Positions 12,578-22,689 of a stretch of DNA of 64,000 nucleotides are shown here, in pieces. The position numbers and the translations under genes are program-made. How positions within the stretch are numbered: position 1 is the first letter of the stretch; every line of letters begins with the position of its first letter. The notes beneath the pieces were generated by a model that saw only the letters and a program-made list of their open reading frames with translations, ran no database searches and was not told the DNA's origin. The stretch covers positions 1 to 64,000 of the forward strand of contig JALNQF010000212.1 in the NCBI GenBank assembly GCA_028456385.1. Direction: 5' to 3'. Source of the stretch: Ophiosphaerella korrae (Eukaryota > Ascomycota > Dothideomycetes > Pleosporales > Phaeosphaeriaceae).

Positions 12578-12925
12578 ATGCCGCGACCACAATTCCAGCT
12601 TGCTACGCCGCCGCCCGAGCTCATTCCAGAGATTCAGCCTCCACAACTTGAGATGCCACAACGCAGCGCAATTCTCTCTGTATGGTATTTCTGCCATGTC
12701 AAAAAGCTTCCTTGTGAAGTTGAAGATATTCATGAAATATTTGGGATAGCTGCGATAGCTGCGATAGCTCAGCGTCGTGTTCTAAGGAATGGGAGATGCC
12801 GACGTCTGCAGCACTCGGATGAGGCAGATGGACGCGGAGTCCAACGTCAGTTTACAGCTAGCGATGCCAACGCAGTTGGCTTATATATTACAAGAGCTCT
12901 ATTTCAGGAAAAGAGCGATCTATAG
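12578..12925 (+). pseudogene. Tc1/mariner-like transposase, N-terminal remnant
   Basis: An open stretch of about 115 codons from an ATG at 12,578. It starts MPRPQF with a Pro-rich lead and then QRSAILSVWYFCHVKKLPCEVEDIHEIFG, a helix-turn-helix type segment as found at the N terminus of fungal Tc1/mariner-family transposases, followed by QRRVLRNGRCRRLQHSDEADGRG. It stops at a TAG where the reading otherwise continues (QRDLAERASV-like). No DDE catalytic domain follows. A 9-base tandem insertion (12,745-12,769) replaces part of the HTH region. Family assignment rests on remembered resemblance of the HTH lead, so it is moderate. Confidence 0.55.
12745..12769 (+). repeat. 9-bp tandem repeat (GATAGCTGC, 2.8 copies)
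   Basis: GATAGCTGC twice followed by GATAGCT, in frame within the transposase remnant, giving the odd peptide IAAIAAIA. It looks like a slippage expansion. Confidence 0.85.
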
Positions 12926-13509
12926 AGAGATCTAGCTGAACGAGCTAGTGTTGTAAAGTAATACAATCACGATAGAGGCTAAGAGAATAACCAGTGCTAC
13001 TTAAATACGATCTAACGCTATGTCACAAAGGAGACGTCAGTTAAGACATACTGCGCAGTCGTTAAAGAGCTCTATACAGCTGCCTAACTTACTACGCGCC
13101 GTAAGTAGCTTGATATGCATGCTCTCTCTAGTACCTAACCTTAGCCTACCTAGCTCCCTATTTTGACCTACAAGCATTAACGCAACTACCAAATATCTAA
13201 AAGCCTACCTTAAAGCAGGGAAGGCTAATAAAGATTATACAATAAGTAAGGAGAGTAGGATGCCTAATAAAGCCTTTTAGGACCTAGGTAGGCTTAGCTA
13301 GGTAATTTAGGAGGAGTTTAAGAGAGAGTTGAAGACGGTAGCTACTATCTCACTCTAGAGGCATATGGTTATTATAATTTCCCGGAGACACTTACTAGAA
13401 GGTAGCCGGTTTAGGCGAGACTATAGCGTAGATGAAATTAGTACAGCGATAGGGTCAGTTAAAGAGTCCATACATCTTCCTCGGCCTATACTTTTAAGTT
13501 ATGCTAGCA
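12926..13509 (+). pseudogene. RIP-damaged coding remnant of unknown family
   Basis: Continuing the frame of the transposase remnant, peptide-like stretches such as RDLAERASVVK and RYVTKETSVKTYCAVVKELYTAA appear between TAG/TAA stops that stand where Gln or Arg would be. The sequence then loses any clear frame by about 13,400. It may be the rest of the same mobile element or an adjoining gene. RIP damage is milder here than in the AT-rich blocks. Confidence 0.4.
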
Positions 13510-14116
13510 TTTGAGCATGGGAAATGACTCGAAGCAGATAGTGAGAAGGTCGCCTTATATAGCAGCATCGATAACCCCATAGACTTAGCCTACATCTACG
13601 TTCGCGCAAAACCGCGGAATTTCATTATCGACTTGCTATACTTCTTCTAGCTCTTTGAAGTTGAGATAGTACTGAAGTAGAAGAAGGAAATAGATCACGT
13701 TCTAGATAGAAGATTTACAGAGGAAAGTTTTGCTCGTTTCCTAGATAGGACACTCAAAAATCTTGACCTAAGCATTCCTAAGGTTAAAGTCTAGCAGCGA
13801 ATCAACGATAGCATACAAGACCTCCTGCTTAATATTGCTAGGAGCTGTTGCTTCTAAATCTTTTGTAGCCATTATATTATAAGTAACTTGGGGTTGCAAA
13901 TGTACCCAAAGGTAATGGCGATTGAGAACCTTATCAGTTGTGCTTACGGTAAGTTGCGTAGTAAGTTACTAGACCATGCTTTAAGGAACGCTTTTAGCCA
14001 AGATTTTGTTAGTTACATAGGCTTAGTATTTCTTGACCAAGTAAAAGATTATTACCATTGAAATAAGTATTTCTATACCGTCCGACATATGCCTCTAGGG
14101 AAGGACGACGTAAGCT
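13510..14116 (+). pseudogene. RIP-broken open frame of unknown function
   Basis: A single frame of about 200 codons reads through plausible protein (for example DLAYIYVRAKPRNFIIDLLYF, ENLISCAYGKLRSKLLDHALRNAF, YFYTVRHMPLGKDDV). It is interrupted only by TGA at 13,525, TAG at 13,648, 13,678 and 13,792, TAA at 13,855 and TGA at 14,059. Every stop is one C-to-T or G-to-A step from Gln, Arg or Trp, the RIP pattern. No frameshift is needed. I do not recognise the family. Because RIP acts on duplicated DNA, this is likely a former repeat or a gene caught by RIP leaking from nearby repeats. Confidence 0.6.
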
Positions 14117-15081
14117 GAAGGTAGCTAGAATTTGTGCCGCTAGCATTACTGAAAGCATAAGCCGGAATGTACGCTAAGAAGCTATAGGCGCGTGTGTGCC
14201 GCTGATGATGAAGTCCAAGTAGGACGATTTTAGTTACGATAAGTTGTACAACGTTGCTGCGCGCAGCTAGAAAACGATAGCATGCAACCGGAGCCGACGT
14301 CCGGGCCAAGGGTTTCATATCCCTATGCCCAGCAGAGTCCATGTATTCGCGCTTTTTTGACGGAAGGCTGCTGATGCGATATTGTGTCACCACGCTTTTG
14401 GAATTCTCTACACAGTAGTTCTTTGAGGCTGAATAGTTCTATTATCTCATGTAATAGCTCGGCTCGTTCGAAGCCGTAAATTCTAGCAATGCGATACTAC
14501 ATACTACGTTGTGAAAACCTGATGCCTATCCACACCTTGATAACACTCAACCCCACTGTACGGTGGTTTCTACCTCTATCCTCTATACTTTATAATATCT
14601 CCAACTACTAATTAAAGAATTCGTTCTATAATTAGCCAATATTCAAGGCGACTTTCTCAATTCCGCCTTATCGTTCTTGGACTGCGGTAGGCTGTAATAC
14701 CGTTGACACGACTTTCTTGTGGGCCTTAAAATCTGTCAGCTTCAGTCAGAGTTGATTTAGACGGCTTTGATATTTTGGAGTATCCGCCCCTACTTTGTTT
14801 GGATTCTTTTCGAGTGCGCTGTTCTGGCCCCTCTGTATTTGCATTTGCTATCTACAACCCTACCTTTACGCCTCTCTAGTTTCCCTGTTATGATCTTCTG
14901 GCAAGGGTAACCCAATCCGGCTGTGATACTAATTCCCATCTTTCTTCCTCTTGCTCTGATAGCCAACGCCACGGACCATGAATTATGCTGACCCCGCGTC
15001 GGCGAAACCTTAGGAGGCCTGTTTGAGTTTGATGCCTCCCCGTGATCGCATGCAAACTGACTGCCATCGCTACCCGCAATT
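14117..15081. other. Intergenic, no supported gene
   Basis: Normal-composition sequence with only short overlapping open frames on the minus strand that resemble nothing. The N-lobe expected upstream of the kinase remnant is not visible here in any frame. Confidence 0.5.
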
Positions 15082-16028
15082 GTGTGGTCGCCTGCTTTCG
15101 CTGGCCTCTCCTCCCACGCAACCGCTGCTTCGCTAGTAGAAGAACTACCAGAAAACAAACCAGCAATGTACGGAAAGCAGCAGGGGTATCCAGAACGGAT
15201 AGCTAAAAATATACTTCTCTATATGCTGCGCGGCCTCACCTTCCTGCATCAAAATGGTGTAGTGCATGGTGGCGTCCAACTAGGCAATCTACTCTTCTCC
15301 ATCGAGGACATTAGCCATGTAGGAGAGGACAATCTAAAGCAGGACGAGGCTAGCGCTGTGATACCCCTACACAGGGTCGACGGGAAGGCCGATAGATGGG
15401 CGCCGAAGAACAGCCGCTATACGATCGCGTGCAACTCGGTCCGGAACTTTGCGTAAAGTTATCAGATCTGGGGTCAGCTGAGCCGCCCACGAAGTAGCTC
15501 CCTAAAGACGTCAAAATATTGTGTTCTAACCGCATGCCTGTAGCTTTCTAGTTGGCCGACCTGCCAAGCGATACGGTGACGCTATTAACTAGTCTCCGCG
15601 CCCTAGAGCCAATTCTGCATCAGCCGTTTGGTTTTGGTATTGACATATGGAGCTTTGGATGCCTGATGTTTGAGTTTCTAACGGGAAGGACGCCATTCGC
15701 CGTTGGAATGCTCGGAAATGACCAGAAAGACCAAGATGATGCTGACGATGACCACCTTATCCGACCTCTGCCCGGCTCTATTATGGCTGCTTGGCCACGC
15801 GTTAGCAAGTGGTATAAACCGAACCGCCAGCGCCTACAGCCATACAGCAACGACGAACCGTACATACACTAGTCTCTTAAGGTACTGTTTGCAGAGCATA
15901 AGCCGGCCGAAATTGATGATAAGGAATCTATAGTCCTGTGCTCACCAATGCAGCAGATCTTGGAATACGACCCGGCGGAGCGGCCTTCGGCGGTAGATCT
16001 ACTCAAGCATCCTTGGTTCTTAGTATAG
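15082..16028 (+). pseudogene. SRPK-like serine/threonine kinase, degraded
   Basis: C-terminal two thirds of a protein kinase of the SRPK-like group common in fungi. The first frame (to about 15,405) holds SLVEELPENKPAMYG and then the catalytic-loop region LTFLHQNGVVHGGVQLGNLLF. After a frameshift near 15,405-15,411 the next frame has KLSDLGSA (DFG region), RALEPIL (APE region, altered), GIDIWSFGCLMFEFLTGRTPF and finally DPAERPSAVDLLKHPWFL. Stops occur at 15,495, 15,549 and 15,870. The catalytic Asp of the HGD loop is Gly and the N-lobe is absent. The damage (frameshift, transversion stop at 15,870) is ordinary decay, not purely RIP. A dead gene copy. Confidence 0.8.
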
Positions 16029-16489
16029 ATGCGCATTACTCATAGAGGTAGATCCAGTAGGAAAAGATTGTAATCTATTACATAACGTGGTTTACAATCC
16101 GTTGGAGCAGGTGGGAGAAGTAAGAATCTGTCTGCTGTAGATTCTCAAGCATCCTGTACTGTCTAGATCATGACGAAGGCATGCTAGGTGTCTAGTAAGT
16201 TTGTGGTGACTGAGGTATGGTATCCTTTGCAAGATATATACTCTATAAAACATAGTGCAAAGTCACTATATACTTACCGAACGTCAAGACGTTACATAAA
16301 AATGCGCGGCCGTCTAGTCTAGAATGCAATGACGTGCTTGAGGGGCTGTTTTGTTGAGCAAGGTTGCCGATGAAGGCTGAGCTGGTTGGCAACATGGGCA
16401 GCCTTACAAACCTGCTGCCTGCACATCTTTCTACTTTACTCTATACTTATTAGTATCACCGTATTTTGAAGTTTACACTCATCGTCATC
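16029..16489. other. Intergenic, no gene seen
   Basis: Between the kinase and NLR remnants. A short stretch near 16,135 (GATTCTCAAGCATCCT) echoes the kinase 3' end near 15,994 and may be a small local duplication. Nothing else recognised. Confidence 0.45.
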
Positions 16490-18394
16490 ATGGTTGAAAA
16501 TTATCAGTTCACCATTGGCTGGATTTCTCCCCTGCCTCTGGAGAAAGAGGTCGCTCGACTTATACTCGACGAAGAGTATCCGCAAGACGTTCGGTATCAA
16601 AACACATTCGACCTTGGTGGCCGGATCGGACAGCACAAGATCGTTATTGGGGTGCAGCGTAAAATTAGCCTGAATAGGCCCGTAGCCCTTGCCGAGAAGA
16701 TGCGCACTGGCTTTCCTAGCATCAAGTATTTTGTGCTTGTCGGCATCGCTGGCGGCGTTCCTCACCATGGCCCTACGGGTGCAACCTTTGAGATCGTCTT
16801 TGGAAGTCAGCCTCCCTCGAGGCAACTATGGTGGGGTACCGTAGTACGACAAGGGTGAGTGTTAGGGCGAGGGGTATCTCAACTTCTGCGGACACACAAA
16901 CAGAATACCTGGTGACCTTCTGGCCGCTGCGGAATCGAGCGAAAGGCTGGTCCAAATTGGATATCTCGGAAACCTTGAAGCAAATGCGCCTCAAGCTTGA
17001 CGAGCAGCGACTGCACCAGTATGAAGATCCAGGCCCCATTCGTGACAGAATCCTTGAGGACAGATACGAGCACCAAGGCATTGAGCTTGAAGACTGCAAA
17101 GATTGCTGCAACACAGATTATACCATCTTGCGGTTCGAGCGAGGACAAACAACTAGACGATCGCCCAATGAACCGTCTGTCCACTACGGCAACATTGCCC
17201 CCAGTAATCAGCTGCAGATATCTGCTCGAGAGTGGAACAGAGCCCAGCTAGAGCACGAAGCTATACAGTATCTGTTTCGAGATGGAGGTAGCAGGGGTAA
17301 TGGAGGAGCACTCGTGCATAGTGATCCGGGGCATTTACGACTACGCAGACCCTCATAAGAATAAGGACTGGGCTAAACTACCGCTACAGCACCATGCGCG
17401 AAAGGAATATTGTTGATGATTCCTGCTGGTGCCGCCATGAGTAGCGAAGGGTCTGATAACTTGCGAGACGATCCGAGCTTAACGACGCTAACCCGCAGCC
17501 TTGTAGCTAAAGCGACGCGAAACTCCACCACAGCCATCGATCGTGATATCCTTCGCGCGAGACACTGATTATGTCGAGCGAGGGTTGCTGCTTGATGAGC
17601 TTCGCAAAAAATGTTGGCTGCCACAGTCGAGACACGCGATTGTCAGCCTAGGCGGGGTAACGAGGATGAGCAGCTTGCACACACATAACTATCACACGAC
17701 AAACTGACAGCAATACAGCAAGTGGCAGCTGGTTATTGAGCACGCCTGTCGCACACGTGAGCACTCGCCGGGGGTGTGGGTATTGTTGCGGGAGACGTTA
17801 GCGGGGATACTAATATGAAATAACTGGATGCCAATAGCCATTCTGGGTATCGCGCAGCCACCTAGGCGCCCCACCGCTTTTATATGACGAGTACTATACA
17901 ATACTGGTATTATACAGTGGCTGTATTACTGCACTGCGATACGAGTGATGGAAAATTCGAGATAGAGCTTTGAGATGGAGTTTCAAGATGGAGAGGTGCT
18001 GCATGACTAGCGACGCGCACGAACAAAGGAGTTGACTACTTGGGTAAACAAAGCGTAAACAACATCGAAAAGGGCGTATTTTACAGCTGAAACACTAGCT
18101 GTAAGATGCGCAGCGCGCTACGCCAACCCGAGTATAGCATCCTTATTGGTATGCCTTATTATCATATTGGTATGCCCGCTAACGTCTCCTGCGCATGCAA
18201 GCAATGCTGTTCCGCTTGAGCAGAGTTTCTGTGACATTACCGATCGCATTAAGACAGGTGGACGTCAGGATCCGCAGGCCAACATCTCCAAGCCGGTGCA
18301 TGACTGGCTCAGCTTCAGGCGATGGGTTGATAAGCACCCGGACGATGCGGTGCTTGACGAGGGTACCGAAAGCAAACGCTTCACTTTGGCTTAG
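16490..18394 (+). pseudogene. PNP/NB-ARC NLR-type receptor, truncated and transposon-split
   Basis: Remnant of a fungal NOD-like receptor with an N-terminal purine nucleoside phosphorylase-like domain followed by a nucleotide-binding domain. From ATG 16,490 the PNP part reads YQFTIGWISPLPLEKEVA and FVLVGIAGGVP, shifts frame near 16,805, continues with FERGQTTRRSPNEPSVHYGNIA, shifts again near 17,275 and gives FEMEVAG...[19 protein letters not shown], stopping at 17,414. From 17,558 another frame gives RDTDYVERGLLLDEL and SRHAIVSLGGV, the entry to the NB-ARC P-loop, whose GKS/T is lost. After the 399-bp insertion at 17,791-18,189 the domain resumes as HASNAVPLEQSFCDITDR and RQDPQANISKPVHDWL. 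The repeat domain expected next is absent. This family is linked to allorecognition and immunity-like programmed cell death in fungi; this copy cannot work. Confidence 0.78.
17791..18189. mobile_element. 399-bp inverted-repeat element (MITE-like) inserted in NLR
   Basis: The left end GGAGACGTTAGCGGGGATAC (17,791) is mirrored by the right end, whose complement begins GGAGACGTTAGCGGGCATAC (18,189 backward). Similarity continues for about 30 bases with few mismatches. Both ends are flanked by tgcg (17,787-17,790 and 18,190-18,193), a likely target duplication. The interior has no open frame of note. NB-ARC-like coding sequence lies on both sides, which shows it is an insertion. Superfamily not assigned. 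Confidence 0.82.
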
Positions 18395-19514
18395 CTCTTT
18401 TCAAGTATCTCGCATTGCTTTTATTCCGACATACATCCGGCCATAACCGCCACATAGCTTCAGCCGAACGGCGGGTACAAGACGCGAGGCACGGGCGACC
18501 AAGCGCCGCAACACAAATCAAACGGTAGGGAGGATGGCCGACCCATTTTGGGCATAGTGTTGCTGTCAACGTTTCGGGTTAATAGAGAACGGTATGCAGC
18601 TTTTCAAGAGACTGAAGGTCGGTTACAAGATTACAAAATTGGAAACTGCTGATTAGAACGTGTATATCCTTCGAGTAGTAGCTATTCGTCCGCAACAATA
18701 ATCTTGCTCAAATACAACTGCTGGTCTCAATTGGCGATTTGCAGACCATCCTCGACCCCTCCAATTTTCTTTCCAGCCAGAATTATTGCGTTGTCCGTAT
18801 CGCAATAACTTTATATGACGGGAAGACCTGATGAATACGCGCAGAGGTTAGTCGATTGGCCCCCCGTCATTCTAACATGTGGGTTTGGCTGTGCGTTGCG
18901 TTGCATCTCCATAGTCAATACAGAACCTAAGTTCTTTTGCTCGGATCGCGCTGAAACAATAGTTTGTGATAACGCTCATCCTGCAGATTTTATTGGTGGC
19001 TATCGATCGACTTATAATTGCACGCAATGGGCCACTTACCAATAAAGTTACAGTACACCATGCTCCTTTCTGTCTGCATTATAACGTTCAGATTGTTGTT
19101 GGCTGCCGTTTTGTGGGTCCGAGAACCTGTGCCGCAGCTTCCGCTCGCTTAGCGGACATCTCATTCTGGTAATAGTCAATAAAGCTACCCCTTTTCAGTC
19201 ACTTAACGCTCGATCATTCGTCCACATTGCTTGCTCCATCCAAATGTTCGGCATGCATACGGTGATAAAAACAAACATGCATCGGCAAAGTGTCATGAAC
19301 TCGGCACTTGAGTGCCGATCACGATTGACATACATGACAAGTGACAAGTGATAGGATGACATGCAGGCTAAGAACGAGAATATTTCTACTATTCTGCCCA
19401 CTGACACTTAGAAAACTGCACCATTTGCTTGTTGCTCATATCCGCCGTGGTTCCACCTAGGTAACATCCTGGCTTTTGGTCCAATCCCAACTACCTATTG
19501 CAGGTGAAATCACT
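18395..19514. other. Intergenic, upstream of rhodopsin-like gene
   Basis: No recognised gene. The left part may hold further unrecognisable NLR sequence. The right part is the promoter/5' UTR of the next gene. 19,450-19,508 contains GGTAAC and TTGCAG, which could bound a 5' UTR intron, but this is weak. Confidence 0.45.
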
Positions 19515-20609
19515 ATGGAATCACACAATAGCAGTTCTTTTGAGAATCCAGTGCACAAACTAGCCAATATTCCTATTGTTTTCCTATTCTTCGTGTGGAC
19601 GATTATTCCACTCAGGCTTTACACTCGCACATTTATCTTCTCTGGGTTTGGTTGGGATGATGCTGCCATGATCGTTGCAGGGGTAATCGTCACTGAACTA
19701 TATTCTTCAAAGTAAATATTACTCACTCAATACTAGGTGTTTTATACTATCTTCAGTGCAGCTTTATTTGTCCTAATTGCGAGTGGTGGTGGGACGACTA
19801 TATCAAATACGAACGACATCATATACCTAACCCAGGTACTTGCTATCTCATACAATTCGTCGCAAATAAACTGCTGACTGTGTGTAGTGGAAACTGCTGG
19901 CCGAATCTACGTATCTGATGACCATAATGTCGCTCAAAATCTCCCTGGGGATCTTCTTGGTGCGCGTTATTGTTGAGGACTGGCAGCGCTGGGTGGTTTA
20001 CGTTACTGTTGCCGTCAACATCATATCCTCGGTCGCAACATTCTTTTACGTGCTTCTAAGATGTGGCACCCCTGCAAAGTATGCGATCGTCAAGCAATTA
20101 CAGTCTCAATGTGCCCCTCGTGCATTAGACCTGTTTTTTGGATATCAACAAGCGTCCTTGACGACGCTAACGGATTTCATATTCGCGACGCTTCCTATAT
20201 TCATCCTTTGGAGATCCACAATGGGCACTCGCACCAAAATTGTTGCCGGATTTATTCTCGCTATAGGCGCTTTGTAAGTAATCATATCCGGCTGCAATCT
20301 ACTATGAGAGAATTACAGCTGACTTCTGAACAGCGGCAGCGTGTGCTCTGTAATTCGCTTCCAATATGTTGATGGACTAGTGCAATTCAACAACTTTTTT
20401 AGTAAGTTGTCTGCATGACTTGACGTTGCTATACTAACTCTACCTTAGTAAACGCGGTAAACATAGCGAAATGGTCGAACATTGAAACCGGTGCTGGTAT
20501 TCTCGCCGGCTGCATGGGTACACTTCGTCCCTTGTTACAGCATTGCGCAGCCAAGATACAAAGGAGCCGAACCTCCACTTCTTCCTCTTTCAAGACCTAC
20601 CCTAGATAG
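19515..20609 (+). CDS. Fungal rhodopsin-like seven-helix membrane protein (5 exons)
   Basis: Spliced model of 296 residues: exons 19,515-19,711, 19,757-19,835, 19,888-20,273, 20,334-20,401 and 20,449-20,609. All four introns (45, 52, 60, 47 bp) have GT...AG ends and the frame joins exactly through to TAG. It belongs to the fungal 'rhodopsin domain' integral membrane family (Fung_rhodopsin). Landmarks: a first helix around residues 18-36, the FGWDD motif (45-49) after it, then TYLMTIMSLKISLGIFLVR, a Cys-containing loop after the WVVYVTVAV helix, LTDFIFATLPIFILW, and IAKWSNIETGAGILAGCMGTLRPL at the end. Function in the family is mostly unknown; some relatives carry a CFEM domain and act as surface receptors. 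No CFEM here, and the C-terminal tail is short. No sign of RIP despite the adjacent element. Confidence 0.88.
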
Positions 20610-21018
20610 ATAATATTAAGCAGGGATAGAGGAGTCACTACAAGGTCTACCAGTAATAGTGCATCAAATTTCAACCGTGTTACAGTGTTCTATACCCGGT
20701 TCCTTGAAAAACTCTCTCTGTGAACTATTACTTGACGCTTCAAGATCGACTACAGGAACTTCTACACCGCTAGCGATGCTTAACCTGCGAATACCGCTAG
20801 GGAAGTAAATAGAACGTCTTAGTGGGGAAACCCATTTACAGGGTTATAAGGGAATAAGACTTATCTTCGAATAACTTAGTAATGCTTGTTATCTCCTATA
20901 AAGGGTAATAGCGCTCTAGATAGCTGCGAATACTATTTCTTTGGCTTTACCGAGGAGCTTTGAATCTTGTAAAGAGCTCGTGAGTAATAGCTTGTAAACA
21001 CCTAAAGTATCTAACTGG
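20610..21018. other. Intergenic between rhodopsin-like gene and retroelement
   Basis: Normal-composition 3' flank of the gene up to the target site of the next element. No feature recognised. Confidence 0.5.
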
Positions 21019-21023
21019 TTAAT

Positions 21024-21301
21024 TGTTAAGAGGTAGCTGGAAGACAATAGTACTTGCCGTAGGCCACAGGAGATAGTGAAGGGATAACAGATAGTATTTA
21101 ATAGTACTACTAGTATCTAAGGGAGAATAATACTTGCTTTACTCTCTTCGCAAGTATCGAGCCTTTTATGCGCCTGTGTAGCGCACTAGCCCCGCTTTAG
21201 ATTACAACTATACAATGTCATGATCTTTGGTGTATCGGCCCCGCCCCTAACTTGTGCTAGAGTTCACGAGAGTCTCGAGTGTTCAACGAACCCTCGTTAC
21301 A
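21024..21301 (-). repeat. 3' LTR of family C, nearly free of RIP
   Basis: 278 bp, ends TGTTAAGAG...CTCGTTACA. It keeps many CA and TG sites that are TA in its partner LTR at 34,722-34,989. For example, left CTTGTGCTAGAGTTCACGAG matches right CTTGTACTAGAGTTTACAAG, with G-to-A or C-to-T changes only. Confidence 0.9.
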
Positions 21302-22232
21302 GAGCCTCCCCCTCTAGCTAGTGTCCTCGCTAGCTCCTTAAAGTGCGACCTTAATAAAAACCCTAAACCTTTAGGAAAACAGGGAAAAGAGTGTTCGCGT
21401 ACCTTACGCGCTGTACCTACGTGTTAGGCGTGTTGTTGTTATTATGCTCGTGTATAATATTCTGTTTATATTTTAATAATAAGTAAAAGATTATTACTTA
21501 CGTAATTATATTTACTCTTAGTAGACCTTATATAAAAAATATTTTTCTTTTGTAATTGTTTTGCTTATCCTCTTATTAACTATAGCGTACACTTAATATA
21601 TACGTAGTACACGTTTAGTAATTATTACTATAGTTTACTATCCTTACCTAAAGTTAATTAAGAAAAGTAACGTCTATTAAGCCTAGCCTTTTAAGTAGAG
21701 TATAGACGCTAAGCGCGCTAACTATAATACTTTATATGCTACTTACCTACGCTACGCTTAAAGTATTGTTAACAAGAAGGAAGTATATAACAAGCTAGAA
21801 GAACGTTACTACTAGTATTATTCCTCTAGTAATTGTAGTAGCTACGCTTTAGTAACTATAATATATACTCTTTATATACGCTTTAACTAATATAAATAGG
21901 TACCTTTTATACTTAATAGGTACGTTAATTGTCTGTATAAGCTTTGTAATACGTATAATACTACTATATCTAATACTAGCACTCTTAAGACTAACTTAGA
22001 AGTGCACTATACTAGTGTTAAGCTTACTTGTACTTAGCGCACCTTTAACTTAGAGCTATTAAACTATAGGCGCCTTACTACTCGTAGTAGTACTCCTTTA
22101 GGAGTACTTACTTAAACGCCTACAACTACGCCTTAATTTTTAGAGCTTATTTTAACTAAGTAGCGTAGCCTTAAAGCCTAGTAGAAGGGTTTAGTTAGAG
22201 TATTAATAGAGATTTTAGGCTATCTTTACTTT

Positions 22233-22660
22233 TATTATAGGCGTAACAAGAGAAATTAAGATAGAACTAATTAGTCCTAACTTAGATACTAACAAAGTAT
22301 AGGATAAGTAGAGTAATAACTTTAATTAGGAAACTACTTATAATTAGGACACGTAGTAGTAATCTGTAATTACGTGCAATAGATTAAAGTAATCTATAAT
22401 AACGTGTAATAGATTAAAAGTAATCTATAATATTACACAAATAGGTTAGTATAAGTATATAGTTAATAATAATACGCATTATTAGGATAGTATTAGAAAT
22501 CTAATCTCTAACCTAGAACGCTAATACTTAATATTATACACATAAATTAACTATTATTTATAGTTATTACTTAATTATAATATAAGCTCTTGTTATTACT
22601 TTCTAATCTACTAATACTCTAAAGTAGTTACTATAGTTAATAATAGGAGACTACGTAACA
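22233..22660 (+). repeat. 5' LTR of nested family B element
   Basis: 428 bp. Contains two 30-base units starting GTAATCT (22,359-22,388 and 22,389-22,418) plus a partial third. The 3' LTR has three full units, which accounts for the 30-bp length difference. Confidence 0.9.
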
Positions 22661-22689
22661 CTTTACTAATTTAGTTATTAGGAGAAATA

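Noticed and set aside
14790..15166. Two overlapping minus-strand open frames upstream of the kinase remnant
   Set aside because: They overlap each other in different frames and resemble nothing; not consistent with a gene.
18195..18446. 83-codon open frame with ATG as a separate small gene
   Set aside because: The overlapping frame carries NB-ARC sequence continuous with the NLR remnant; this frame is its shadow.
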